NCBI GenBank assembly: GCA_036824465.1
Contig: DAITAC010000014.1
Span: 1 to 54,446, forward strand
From: JAKOQB01 sp036824465
Lineage (GTDB): Bacteria; Pseudomonadota; Gammaproteobacteria; Burkholderiales; Burkholderiaceae_F
DNA: 54,446 nt
Direction: 5' to 3'
The number at the start of each line of letters is the position of its first letter. Position 1 is the first letter of the stretch. The notes under the pieces were generated by a model. It was not told the DNA's origin. It worked only from the letters and a program-made list of their open reading frames with translations, and ran no database searches. The position numbers and the translations under genes were made by a program. Positions 41,737-50,395 of the stretch are shown here, piece after piece.

Positions 41737-42707
41737 TCGACCCTGATGTTTGCGTTCTTGATCACGCGCGCCCAGCGCTCGATGTCGTTGCGGATCATCT
41801 GCGTGAACGCATCGCTTTGTGTGCCGGCCGGCTCCACGCCCAATGCTGCCAGCCGCTCGCGCACGTCGGGGCGTGCCAACGCAGCCGCAAACTCGCGGCC
41901 GAGGCGCTCGACCACCGCGGGCGGCGTCTTTGCCGGCGCGGAAAGGCCGATCCACACCGACACCTCGAGGCCTGGCACGCCTGACTCGACGAAAGTCGGC
42001 ACGTTCGGCAGCATCGCGGTGCGCCTGGCCGACGTGACCGCGATCGCGCGCACCTTGTTCGAGGCAAGGTGCGGCTGCGCCGACGCCGTCGTCGTGAACA
42101 TGGTCTGCACGGCCCCGCCGAGCAGGTCACTGAATGCTGGCGAGGCTCCCTTGTAGGGAATGTGCGTCAGGTCCGCGCCGGTGGCGGCCTTGAACAGTTC
42201 CAGCGTCAGATGCGTGTAAGTGCCGTTGCCGGTCGACGCGGTGTTGACCTTGCCCTTGTTGGCCTTCGAGTAGTCGACGACTTCCTTGACGGTGTTCGGC
42301 GTGAACGACGGGATCGCCAGCAGCACCAGCGGCGCATCTCCCAGATGAGCAACGTGCACGAAATCCCGCAGCGGGTCGTAGCCGACATTCGGTCGGAGGT
42401 TTGGCTCGATCGCCATCTGTGCGCCCGTGGACAGCAGCAGTGTGTAGCCGTCCGGCACGGCGCGCGAGACCGATTGCGTGGCGATCTGTCCTCCTGCCCC
42501 GGCCTGGTTCTCGACGATTATCTGCTGACCAAGCGCTTCGCCCACCCGCTGCGCCAGCAGGCGCCCGATCACGTCCTGCGAGCCGCCGGGCGTGAAGGGA
42601 ACGACCAGCTTGATGGGCTTGGAGGGGAAGGTCTGCGCGCCGACGATCGCCGGTGCCAGCGCTGTGCACACAAGCAGGACAGATGCCAGAAGACGATGTA
42701 ATTGCAT
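41733..42707 (-). CDS. Bug/TctC-family periplasmic solute-binding protein
   Basis: Protein of 324 aa with a signal peptide (MQLHRLLASVLLVCTALAPAIVGA) and the family features FPSKPIKLVVPFTPGGSQDV, NQAGAGGQIA, the DPLRDF segment and GDAVQTMF-like LLGGAVQTMF. These tripartite-tricarboxylate-transporter receptors bind carboxylates and related compounds and are very numerous in Burkholderiales. Start set at ATG 42707; AGGCGG lies upstream. No TctA/TctB membrane partners lie nearby. Confidence 0.9.
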   Translation of the reverse strand: MQLHRLLASVLLVCTALAPAIVGAQTFPSKPIKLVVPFTPGGSQDVIGRLLAQRVGEALGQQIIVENQAGAGGQIATQSVSRAVPDGYTLLLSTGAQMAIEPNLRPNVGYDPLRDFVHVAHLGDAPLVLLAIPSFTPNTVKEVVDYSKANKGKVNTASTGNGTYTHLTLELFKAATGADLTHIPYKGASPAFSDLLGGAVQTMFTTTASAQPHLASNKVRAIAVTSARRTAMLPNVPTFVESGVPGLEVSVWIGLSAPAKTPPAVVERLGREFAAALARPDVRERLAALGVEPAGTQSDAFTQMIRNDIERWARVIKNANIRVE

Positions 42708-42895
42708 GGTGGCCGCCTGGTTCGTGGCGTGATCGATAGAATGCCGGTGATTATCCGCTGCGGCATCGCTTTTGATGGTCGCCGCACGATGCCCGGCAGG
42801 ACGGATTGCGGTTGGTGCCGCTCGGCCGGCGGCCGCGCCTCGATGGCCGAATGCCCGTAATATATGCGCATTCTCCATGCGCACCCGGGTTCCTC

Positions 42896-43150
42896 ATGCT
42901 GCGATTCGACGACGCGCCAAAACGACCGACCAACCTGTCGCTCAACTCCAAGGTCCTTGACCTGGCCAAGCAGCTTGGCATCAATCTGTCGCAGCTGGTC
43001 GATGCCTATCTCGAGGAGGAAGTGCGCCGGCGGCTGCGCGAACGCTGGCTCGAGCGCAACCGCGACGGCATTGAGCAGTACAACGCCCGCATCGAGAAGG
43101 AAGGTACATTCTCGAGACAGTGGCGCACGTTTGCCAGGGACGAGAGCTGA
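42896..43150 (+). CDS. ccdA: CcdA-like antitoxin
   Basis: Protein of 84 aa: an N-terminal ribbon-helix-helix (RPTNLSLNSKVLDLAKQLGINLSQ) and a charged C-terminal tail ending EKEGTFSRQWRTFA, the CcdA region that wraps the toxin. It would bind CcdB and repress the operon. Start at ATG 42896; the frame is open upstream without support. The toxin gene begins 17 bp downstream, the usual antitoxin-first order. Confidence 0.85.
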   Translation: MLRFDDAPKRPTNLSLNSKVLDLAKQLGINLSQLVDAYLEEEVRRRLRERWLERNRDGIEQYNARIEKEGTFSRQWRTFARDES

Positions 43151-43167
43151 CGGCAGTGGTACACCGA

Positions 43168-43482
43168 ATGGCGCGCCTGACCGTCTATCGCAATCCGACC
43201 CGCGCCGAGTGGAAGCTCACACCCTTCCTGCTCGACGTGCAGACCGACTTCATCGCATCGCTGGCGACTCGCGTTGTCGTGCCGCTGCGCAGCCAGGACG
43301 CCTTTCCCACGCCGCTGGATGTCCTGAATCCCCTGTTTGAGATCGATGGCAAGAAGGTCGTGATGGATACTGCTGCCCTTGCGGCGTTGCCGCGCAGCGC
43401 GCTGCGCACGAGGGTGGCCGACCTGCGCGGCCGGCGCCTTGAAGTCGACAACGCGCTGGACTTCCTGTTCCAGGGCATTTGA
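43168..43482 (+). CDS. ccdB: CcdB-like toxin
   Basis: Protein of 104 aa of the CcdB/MazF fold: ARLTVYRNPTRA at the start, FLLDVQTDFIASLATRVVVPL, and the C-terminal DFLFQGI. F-plasmid CcdB poisons DNA gyrase through its last residues W99-G100-I101; here the Trp is replaced by Gln (FQGI), so gyrase poisoning may be changed or lost. Start at ATG 43168; an ATG at 43120 in frame overlaps ccdA. The thyA gene follows 13 bp later. Confidence 0.85.
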   Translation: MARLTVYRNPTRAEWKLTPFLLDVQTDFIASLATRVVVPLRSQDAFPTPLDVLNPLFEIDGKKVVMDTAALAALPRSALRTRVADLRGRRLEVDNALDFLFQGI

Positions 43483-43495
43483 TTTCACCCCGCTG

Positions 43496-44290
43496 ATGCG
43501 CCAATACGAAGACTTCATGCGCCATGTGTTCGAGCAGGGCGTCGAAAAGCGCGACCGCACCGGCACCGGCACGCGCTCGGTGTTCGGCTGCCAGATGCGC
43601 TTTCCCCTGCGCGAAGGGTTTCCGCTCGTCACGACCAAGAAGCTGCACATGCGCTCGATCATCTACGAGCTGCTGTGGTTCCTGCGTGGTGAGTCGAACG
43701 TCCGGTACCTGCACGAGAACAAAGTCACGATCTGGGATGAATGGGCGCGTACCGACGGCGAACTCGGCCCGGTGTACGGCGTTCAATGGCGCTCCTGGCC
43801 CACGCCCCACGGCGAGCATATCGACCAGATCTCGCAGGTGCTCGAGCAGATCAGGAAGAATCCGGACTCGCGCCGGCTGATCGTCTCGGCGTGGAACGTC
43901 GGCGACATCCCCAAGATGGCCTTGCCGCCATGCCACCTGCTGTTCCAGTTCTACGTGGCGAACGGTCAATTGTCGTGCCAGCTCTATCAGCGCAGCTGCG
44001 ACATCTTTCTCGGCGTGCCGTTCAACATCGCCTCCTACGCGTTACTCACCCACATGGTCGCGCAGCAATGCGATCTCGACGTCGGCGATTTCGTCTGGGT
44101 CGGCGGCGACTGCCACATCTACAGCAATCACTTCGACCAGGTGCGCGAACAGCTCGCGCGCGCGCCGAGGTCGTATCCGAAGCTCGTGATCCGGCGCAGG
44201 CCGGCGTCGCTGTTCGAGTATCGCTACGAAGACTTCGAGTTCGTCGGCTACGAGCCGCATCCGCACATCAAGGCACCGGTGGCGGTGTGA
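43496..44290 (+). CDS. thyA: thymidylate synthase
   Basis: Enzyme of 264 aa, the same length as E. coli ThyA. It methylates dUMP to dTMP using methylenetetrahydrofolate. The catalytic Cys is in LPPCHLLFQFYV; RDRTGTGTRS, the dUMP site QRSCDIFLGVPFNIASY and the final APVAV are all conserved. Start at ATG 43496 gives the canonical N-terminus MRQYEDFMRHV. Only 13 bp after ccdB. Works with FolA, encoded 0.9 kb downstream, which regenerates tetrahydrofolate. Confidence 0.97.
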   Translation: MRQYEDFMRHVFEQGVEKRDRTGTGTRSVFGCQMRFPLREGFPLVTTKKLHMRSIIYELLWFLRGESNVRYLHENKVTIWDEWARTDGELGPVYGVQWRSWPTPHGEHIDQISQVLEQIRKNPDSRRLIVSAWNVGDIPKMALPPCHLLFQFYVANGQLSCQLYQRSCDIFLGVPFNIASYALLTHMVAQQCDLDVGDFVWVGGDCHIYSNHFDQVREQLARAPRSYPKLVIRRRPASLFEYRYEDFEFVGYEPHPHIKAPVAV

Positions 44291-44312
44291 GTCACACGCG
44301 CGTGGACCCGAC

Positions 44313-45185
44313 TTGATCCGCGGCCGCGCGCTCATCGGCCTGCTGGCACTCACGCTGATGTGGGGCGTGAACTGGCCGATCATGAAGTTCTCGCTGCGCG
44401 AACTGTCCCCGGTTTACTTCCGTGCCGTGTCGATGAGCGGCGGCGTGCTGATTCTGCTGGCGTTCTATGCAATGCGCGGATCGAGCCTGCGCCTGCCGCG
44501 CACCGCGTGGCTGCCGGTCGTGTGGCTGGCCCTGCCCAACGTCTTCGGCTGGCATCTTTTCTCGATTCTCGGTGTGCAGGAACTGGCATCCGGGCGCGCG
44601 GCGATCCTCGGTTTCACGATGCCGATCTGGACCACGCTGCTCGCGATCGTGTTCTTCGGCGAGCGATTGAGCGGACGGGTCGCGTTCAGTGCAGCGTGCG
44701 CGCTCGCCGCCATCGGTCTGCTGCTGGCGCATGAACTGACCACGCTCGCCGGCAAACCGCTGGGTGTGCTGTGGATGCAGATCGCGGCCTTCTGCTGGGC
44801 GCTCGGCACGATCCTGATGCGCAGGACGAAGCTCGAGCTGCCGACGACCACGATCACGGTATGGATGATGGCGATCACCGCGGTCGGCTTCTGGCTGGTG
44901 GCACCGCAACTCGAACCGTGGCCGTCGTGGCGGTTTTCACCGCTGATGTGGGCCGCGCTCGCCTGGGCCGCGGCGATCAACTACGGCGTGGCGCAGATCT
45001 TCTGGTTCGGGCTCGCGCGCGATCTGCCGCCCACCGCGAGCGCGTTCTCGATCATGGCGGTGCCGATCGTTGGTATCGTCACCGCGATTCCGCTCGTGGG
45101 CGAAGTGCCGCACTGGCAGGACTTCGTAGCGGCGATGTTCGTGATCGCCGCGATTGCCGCCGCCCTGCTCAGACGACCCACATGA
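44313..45185 (+). CDS. DMT-superfamily (EamA) transporter
   Basis: Membrane protein of 290 aa with ten predicted helices in two EamA repeats (LTLMWGVNWPIMKFSLREL; AAINYGVAQIFWFGLARDL). Starts with TTG at 44313. Members export amino acids and other metabolites; the substrate here is unknown. It sits between thyA and folA and overlaps folA by ATGA, so the three are probably one transcript. Confidence 0.88.
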   Translation: MIRGRALIGLLALTLMWGVNWPIMKFSLRELSPVYFRAVSMSGGVLILLAFYAMRGSSLRLPRTAWLPVVWLALPNVFGWHLFSILGVQELASGRAAILGFTMPIWTTLLAIVFFGERLSGRVAFSAACALAAIGLLLAHELTTLAGKPLGVLWMQIAAFCWALGTILMRRTKLELPTTTITVWMMAITAVGFWLVAPQLEPWPSWRFSPLMWAALAWAAAINYGVAQIFWFGLARDLPPTASAFSIMAVPIVGIVTAIPLVGEVPHWQDFVAAMFVIAAIAAALLRRPT

Positions 45186-45679
45186 AACTGCCGCGCCTGT
45201 CACTGATCGCCGCCGTTGCGCGCAACGGCGTGATCGGCCGCGACGGAAAGATCCCCTGGCGCCTCCCCGGCGATCTGCCGCGCTTCAAGCGCATCACGAT
45301 GGGCCATCCGGTCATCATGGGGCGCAAGACGTGGTTGTCGCTGGATAAACCGCTGCCGGGCCGCCGCAACATCGTGATTTCGCGCACCGCGGGATTGAAG
45401 CTCGAAGGCGCCGAAGTCTTCGCGTCGCTCGCTGAGGCGCTTGCCCACTGCACCGGCGCGAGCGAAGTGTTCGTGATCGGCGGCACCGAGGCATATCGGG
45501 AAGCGCTTCCGCGTGCACAGCGGCTGCTGCTGACCGAGATCGAGGCCGATATCGAAGGCGACGCGTTCTTCCCCGCCTTCGACCGCGATGAATGGCGCGA
45601 GACCGGACGCGAATATCACCCCGCAAGCGCGGATAATCCGCACGCATTTTCGTACGCCGATTACGAACGGCGCAGGTGA
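45182..45679 (+). CDS. folA: dihydrofolate reductase
   Basis: Enzyme of 165 aa reducing dihydrofolate to tetrahydrofolate with NADPH. LIAAVARNGVIGRDGKIPWRLPGDL (substrate and Met20 loop), the NADPH-binding GHPVIMGRKTWLS and VIGGTEAYREALP, and the C-terminal strand are all typical. The usual active-site Asp27 region reads LPGDLPRFK. Translationally coupled to the DMT transporter and downstream of thyA, whose reaction produces its substrate. Confidence 0.96.
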   Translation: MKLPRLSLIAAVARNGVIGRDGKIPWRLPGDLPRFKRITMGHPVIMGRKTWLSLDKPLPGRRNIVISRTAGLKLEGAEVFASLAEALAHCTGASEVFVIGGTEAYREALPRAQRLLLTEIEADIEGDAFFPAFDRDEWRETGREYHPASADNPHAFSYADYERRR

Positions 45680-45709
45680 TCCACACGCGAACAGATTGGG
45701 AGGCTCTAC

Positions 45710-46291
45710 ATGTCCGAAGGCGGTTTCCACGTGCACGGCCCGCACGACCATCAACTCGAACACGCCGCAGAGCACGGCAGCACGGACGCGTTCTCCGGCC
45801 GCATCGCCGTGATGACCGCGATCCTGGCCACGGTCGGTGCCGTGATGTCCTATCAGGGGGGCGCAACGCAGTCGAACGCGGCGCTGTTCAAGAACAACGC
45901 AGCGATCAAGAAGACCGAAGCGGCCAACCAGTGGGCCTACTACCAGTCCAAGAGCAGCAAGCAGAACCTCGCCGAGCTCGGGATGACGCTGACCACCCTG
46001 CCCGACAAGCAGGAGTTCTACAAGGCCGAAGCGGCGCGCTACGACAGGGAAAAGAAGGACATCCAGGTCGCCGCGCAGAAGATCGAGGCCGAGGCCAAGG
46101 ACTGGGACCAGAAAAGCGACGCGCAACTGCACGTCCATCATCGCTGGGCACAGGCGACGACTGCGCTGCAGATCGCAATCGCGCTGTCCGCGATCGCGCT
46201 GCTCACGCGCCGTGACTGGCTGGTGTGGGGCGTGTACGGCGTCGCAGGGCTCGGCGCCGCGCTTGGGGGCCTCGCGCTGGCGCACATCTGA
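45710..46291 (+). CDS. DUF4337 domain membrane protein
   Basis: Protein of 193 aa: a His-rich start (HVHGPHDHQLEHAAEH), a helix at about 30-48, a middle coiled-coil part rich in Lys/Glu/Gln (NNAAIKKTEAANQWAYYQSKSSK), and two C-terminal helices. This is the DUF4337 layout. Function unknown; the His-rich start might bind metal. Follows folA at 30 bp. Confidence 0.8.
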   Translation: MSEGGFHVHGPHDHQLEHAAEHGSTDAFSGRIAVMTAILATVGAVMSYQGGATQSNAALFKNNAAIKKTEAANQWAYYQSKSSKQNLAELGMTLTTLPDKQEFYKAEAARYDREKKDIQVAAQKIEAEAKDWDQKSDAQLHVHHRWAQATTALQIAIALSAIALLTRRDWLVWGVYGVAGLGAALGGLALAHI

Positions 46292-46348
46292 CATCGGGCT
46301 GACCGCACTTCGCCGGTAAGGCTTGCACTTGCCGGCCGACGAACGACC

Positions 46349-47380
46349 GTGAACGCCGCGCTGCTCGTCTTGCTTCTGCTGCTGGTTGCCGCAACCGGCT
46401 TCGTGGCGCACCGCGCCAGCCTGTGCACGGTGCGCGCAGTAGCCGAAATTCTGAACGCCGGTAGCGCGCACATGCTCGCGAGCTTCTTCAAGGCGGCGCT
46501 GTGGGCGGCCCTCGTCTACGGACTGCTGCTGCTCGTGTTCACGCCGCAGACCGCGCGCTTCCCTGCGTTCGAGCCACGCGCGCTGGCGATCGCAGGCGGT
46601 TTCGTTTTCGGCATCGGCGCGGCCATCAATGGTGGCTGCTCATATTCCACGCTGCAGCGGATTGCTGACGGCGACCTCGCCGGGTTGGCGTCGATCGTGG
46701 GCATGGTGCTCGGCGTGTTCACGTGGTCCGCCATCGACGCTTCGCTGGCGATCACGCGGCCGGTCCAGGCCATCGCACTGTGGGTTGAGATCGGCGCGAT
46801 CGCACCCTGGCTGCTGGGGGTGCTCGCGTTGCTTGCGGTGATCGAAATCGTTCGCCTCTGGCGCACGCACCCGAGGACACACAAGGCATGGCAGTTGCTC
46901 GGCGCACCGAGCTACCGCGTCGGCACCGCCGCCGCGGTGATCGGCATCTGCGCCGGCCTGCTGTACGCGATTCAGGGAGCGTGGTCGTACACCGGCACGC
47001 TGCGACGCGCGGTCGATGCGGCGTATCGGATGTTGCCGGGGCCGAACGCGCTGCCATGGCTGCTGTTCGCTGCGGTGTTCATCGGCATGGTGGCCTCGTC
47101 GATGCAGCGCGGCTCGTTCGCATTGCGCTGGCATCCGCAGGGTGCGCTGGCACCGCGGCTTGGCGGCGGCGTGCTGATGGGGCTCGGCGCTTCACTTGTT
47201 CCCGGTGGCAACGACACGCTGATCCTGACCGGACTGCCTGCACTGTCGGGCTGGGCGGTGGCCGCGTATCTCGCGCTCGTTGCCGGTGTGGCGACTGGCC
47301 TGTGGGTGCAGCACCGGCGTGGAAAGCCGTATCCGAACGTCGCCTGCATCGACGGCGTGTGCGTCGAGCGGCCGCGCTGA
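46349..47380 (+). CDS. YeeE/YedE family membrane transporter
   Basis: Protein of 343 aa with about nine helices. The repeated cysteine motifs of the YeeE/YedE (TsuA-like) family are visible in HRASLCTVRAVAE and AAINGGCSYSTLQR; further glycine-rich segments (GGVLMGLGASLVPGGND) follow. The family carries sulfur compounds such as thiosulfate, and some members are linked to selenium. The tail CIDGVCVERPR has two extra cysteines. GTG start at 46349. Confidence 0.85.
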   Translation: MNAALLVLLLLLVAATGFVAHRASLCTVRAVAEILNAGSAHMLASFFKAALWAALVYGLLLLVFTPQTARFPAFEPRALAIAGGFVFGIGAAINGGCSYSTLQRIADGDLAGLASIVGMVLGVFTWSAIDASLAITRPVQAIALWVEIGAIAPWLLGVLALLAVIEIVRLWRTHPRTHKAWQLLGAPSYRVGTAAAVIGICAGLLYAIQGAWSYTGTLRRAVDAAYRMLPGPNALPWLLFAAVFIGMVASSMQRGSFALRWHPQGALAPRLGGGVLMGLGASLVPGGNDTLILTGLPALSGWAVAAYLALVAGVATGLWVQHRRGKPYPNVACIDGVCVERPR

Positions 47381-47386
47381 TCACCG

Positions 47387-48598
47387 TCACTTCTTCTCCG
47401 CCGCAGTGCGCGGCAATAGCGTAAGGAGATAAGCGTCACCGCGATAGCCGATCACGATTTCGGTCGCGCCTTTTTCGAGCACGGCGTTCAGTCGCCCGGC
47501 ATTGGGATAGTCGCGATGCGTGATGTAGCGGCCACCGTCCCAGTCGATCTCCGCGCCCGGCTGGGCGATCGCTTTTGCGATGTCCTGCATCAGGCCGACC
47601 TTGAATTCCATCTCGTCGATGTCAAACCGCGGCGTCGTTGAAGGCGTCGTCACGCCGGCGGCGGAGAGTCGGCGCGCAACCCAGCGCGGCGGTTTGCCGA
47701 AGTAACCGAGATCACGCAGGTCACGATCGGCCTGCAGGATCGCCGCGCCGGGCAGCATGCCCTGCGACAGATACAGCGCCTCGCGCTCGCGCTGAATGCG
47801 CGTGATCGCCTGCACGCGATCATGATCCGCCTTGCGCGAGACCTGCATCAACTCGTCGAGCGCCGGGCCGTTCGGGTAGATCGAATCAAACACCGGCGCG
47901 GCGATCACGATGCGGATCTGTTTCGTGGCGTGATCGAGCAGGGCGATCGCGGCAGGAAACGCCTCCGGCCCGCGCAGCGCAAAGAGTTCGCGCTCGCCGA
48001 GGATCACGGGTTCGCTCCCCGCGATCACCTTGTTCGGCGTACGCGCCCACTCGCCGCGCTGTCGCTGCGATGAATCGAGCGACCACACGCCGTGGAGCTG
48101 ATGCACTTCCGAGGCCGGCACGCGCGGCAGTGCCAACTCGAATCCGTAGCCGATCGAACCGTCCGCCTGCGGGCGCAGGCTTGCGCCGAGGTGGTTGAAC
48201 AATCGCCCTCGGTACTGCTGCAGCGTGCGACCCACGACAGGCGTGCTTGACCACCGCTCGAGAATCTCGACATTGCTGCCGTCGAGCGATACGCGCAGCA
48301 GCCGCAGCTCGTCCGACAGCGCTCTCGCGTGCGCCGGCGGGGTGAAGAATTCCCACCCGAGTCCCCACGCGAACCCGCGCGTACGGCGTTCGACCATGAC
48401 CACGCTCTTGCCGTCGGGCGAGAACGCCGGCGCAAAGTAACCGGCGTGCCGCTGCAGCGTGACGAGTTGCAGGAGGAAGAGCGCAATCAGTGCGGCAAGC
48501 AATGCCGCGCCGATGATCAGCGCGAAATGAACCGCGCCCCGGCCGCGCCCCGGACGCCCGTGGACGCCTGCGACATAACGTGCGATGCGATACGCCAT
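47387..48598 (-). CDS. membrane-anchored protein of unknown function
   Basis: Protein of 403 aa: one N-terminal helix (about 24-46), then a large, probably periplasmic domain. FAPAFSPDGKSVVMVE resembles a TolB/WD40-type beta-propeller blade, but only one such blade is clear. The rest has no recognised family. Ends 6 bp after the convergent YeeE gene. Confidence 0.65.
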   Translation of the reverse strand: MAYRIARYVAGVHGRPGRGRGAVHFALIIGAALLAALIALFLLQLVTLQRHAGYFAPAFSPDGKSVVMVERRTRGFAWGLGWEFFTPPAHARALSDELRLLRVSLDGSNVEILERWSSTPVVGRTLQQYRGRLFNHLGASLRPQADGSIGYGFELALPRVPASEVHQLHGVWSLDSSQRQRGEWARTPNKVIAGSEPVILGERELFALRGPEAFPAAIALLDHATKQIRIVIAAPVFDSIYPNGPALDELMQVSRKADHDRVQAITRIQREREALYLSQGMLPGAAILQADRDLRDLGYFGKPPRWVARRLSAAGVTTPSTTPRFDIDEMEFKVGLMQDIAKAIAQPGAEIDWDGGRYITHRDYPNAGRLNAVLEKGATEIVIGYRGDAYLLTLLPRTAAEKK

Positions 48599-48729
48599 GC
48601 GCGCAGTATCGCGCAGCTAAAGCAAGCTGCCGCCGCGTCTCGCCGGAAGCCCCTCGACGTTGCGCGCGCCTGCCCGCCCGGTCGTCGTGACGCGGACCGC
48701 GGCCGATCCGCATCGACAAGCCAGTGCGC

Positions 48730-49008
48730 TCAGGCGCCCTTGTAGATTTCCGCGAGCAAGGCCTTGACGCCATCCATGGTCATCATGTCGCCCTTGACCA
48801 TCTTCGGATCACTCTTCATCCTGGCCATGGACTTGTCGTACATCGTGCCCATGATGTCGAGGAATTCCTTCTTCGTCACCATGCCGTCCTTGTTCACGTC
48901 GACCTGCTTCATCAGCCACTCGAACGCGCCGGGGTCCGCATAGGCAGGCGCGCTGGAAAGACCGAGTCCGACGGCCAGCATGGCGGCCGCGATCGCTGCT
49001 TTGTTCAT
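48730..49008 (-). CDS. small secreted EF-hand protein
   Basis: Protein of 92 aa: a signal peptide (about 1-24, ending APAYA) and one canonical calcium-binding EF-hand loop DVNKDGMVTKKE with D, N, D and E at the ligand positions. The helix after it (FLDIMGTMYDKSM) and a second, degenerate helical half follow. Probably a periplasmic calcium-binding protein; partner unknown. Confidence 0.75.
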   Translation of the reverse strand: MNKAAIAAAMLAVGLGLSSAPAYADPGAFEWLMKQVDVNKDGMVTKKEFLDIMGTMYDKSMARMKSDPKMVKGDMMTMDGVKALLAEIYKGA

Positions 49009-49472
49009 CGTAATGCTCCTGTCGATCGGTTTGAGAAATCGCGCCGGTGTGACGCGACCGCGTCAACTCCGGAGGGTTCGTCGCAAGGCACGTGAGATTC
49101 TTACGATCGCGCGCGGCGCGACGGCGAAAATTTCGGGTCCGCCGCATTTTCCTGTCGCGCAACCCAGCAATTGATCTGAGCGAGCGCGCTGCCGCTGCCG
49201 ATGAGCAGTGCAGCCTTCACCAGGGAAAGGCACGATCCTCGCTCTTTCATAGAGGCAACCTTTCTTGTTCGAACAGTACCGGATCTGTGACCTGTTTCAC
49301 GCGGCGACAATGACACTCAGAGCCGGATCCGATGCTTCCCGTTACATTCTGGCTCACGGCAAGGCGGTGCAACACTCCAAGTGCGCCGCGTGTTCCAGCC
49401 CCTGAAAAAGGGCTGACCAGATTGGGAGCGTCAACTGCAGCATGCCGCCAGTTACTAAGAAATCTGGAGCGA
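49009..49472. other. 464-bp region with little content
   Basis: Between the divergent EF-hand and TylF-like genes. Apart from one possible tiny gene (49101-49250) I see no RNA gene, repeat or clear promoter. The TylF frame is open from 49332, but that part has no family similarity. Confidence 0.5.
49101..49250 (-). CDS. possible small secreted peptide
   Basis: Frame of 49 codons with a signal-like start (MKERGSCLSLVKAALLIGSGSALA) and AAAGG 8-9 bp before the ATG. The rest (INCWVARQEN...) has no known relative. Short size and a basic, random-looking tail make this doubtful. Confidence 0.25.
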   Translation of the reverse strand: MKERGSCLSLVKAALLIGSGSALAQINCWVARQENAADPKFSPSRRARS

Positions 49473-50291
49473 ATGACCTCGCATCACGTAACACCTATGT
49501 ATAGCTTCCAATACACGGTCAATCCGGGACCCGGCGTCGAGGCGCTGCGCGCCTTGTATCTGAATCTGATGCGCGACTGCCTGACCGGTTTGATCTACGA
49601 CGACCCCGCACAAGTATTCCACGGCGGTGAACGTGCAGGGTTCGACCGAGCGCGCCGCGAGCGCGGCCTCGACTGGCCGCTGCGCGCCCATTCGATGATT
49701 GGCGCGAAGAGAATGCTGCAACTCCAGCAGGCCGCCGAGTTCGTCATTGCGCGCGACGTTCCGGGTGATTTCATTGAAACAGGCGTATGGCGCGGAGGGG
49801 CCTGCATCCTGCTGCGCGCGGTGCTCAAAGCGTGGGGCGTGACAGATCGCACGGTCTGGCTGGCGGACTCATTCGCCGGACTGCCGCCCCCTGACGCCGC
49901 GCACTATCCCGCCGACCGGGACCTGAACCTGAGCACCTTCGAGGCGCTTGCTGTTCCGCTGGAAACGGTTCGTGAGAACTTCAGTCGGTACGGTCTGCTC
50001 GACGCTCAGGTCAAGTTCCTGCCGGGGTGGTTTCGCGATACCTTGTCGACTGCACCGATCGCACGGCTCGCGATCCTGCGCCTTGACGGCGACCTGTACG
50101 AATCCACGACCCAGGCGCTCGATGCCCTTTACGACAAGGTTTCGACGGGCGGCTTCATCATCGTCGATGACTACTTCAGGTTCGAACCGTGCCGGGCGGC
50201 GGTGGCGGATTTCCGGCGCGACCACGATGTTCATGACCCGATCATCGACATCGACGCCTCCGGGGCTTATTGGCAGCGCGGCGCCCGATAG
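49473..50291 (+). CDS. TylF/MycF-family O-methyltransferase
   Basis: Protein of 272 aa. The SAM-binding motif DFIETGVWRGGACILL, WLADSFAGLPPPD, and the metal-site region LRLDGDLYESTTQALDALY with GGFIIVDDY are all features of the TylF/MycF family, which methylates sugars in macrolides and other glycoconjugates. No polyketide or glycan cluster lies nearby, so the substrate is open. Start at ATG 49473 is a best guess; 49497 is also possible. Confidence 0.82.
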   Translation: MTSHHVTPMYSFQYTVNPGPGVEALRALYLNLMRDCLTGLIYDDPAQVFHGGERAGFDRARRERGLDWPLRAHSMIGAKRMLQLQQAAEFVIARDVPGDFIETGVWRGGACILLRAVLKAWGVTDRTVWLADSFAGLPPPDAAHYPADRDLNLSTFEALAVPLETVRENFSRYGLLDAQVKFLPGWFRDTLSTAPIARLAILRLDGDLYESTTQALDALYDKVSTGGFIIVDDYFRFEPCRAAVADFRRDHDVHDPIIDIDASGAYWQRGAR

Positions 50292-50395
50292 AGCGCTCGA
50301 CACCGTTCGCAATCAATTCGAGCCTCGCCCTTTTTGCCCTTCCTCAGGCCGTCTGGCCCGCAAGCTCACCGTGCAAAGTGTTCGTCGCGGTGCGT

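Noticed and set aside
42858..42863. TAATAT as a -10 box for ccdAB
   Set aside because: Placed plausibly about 33 bp before the ccdA start, but no -35 match lies 16-18 bp upstream, so I do not annotate it.
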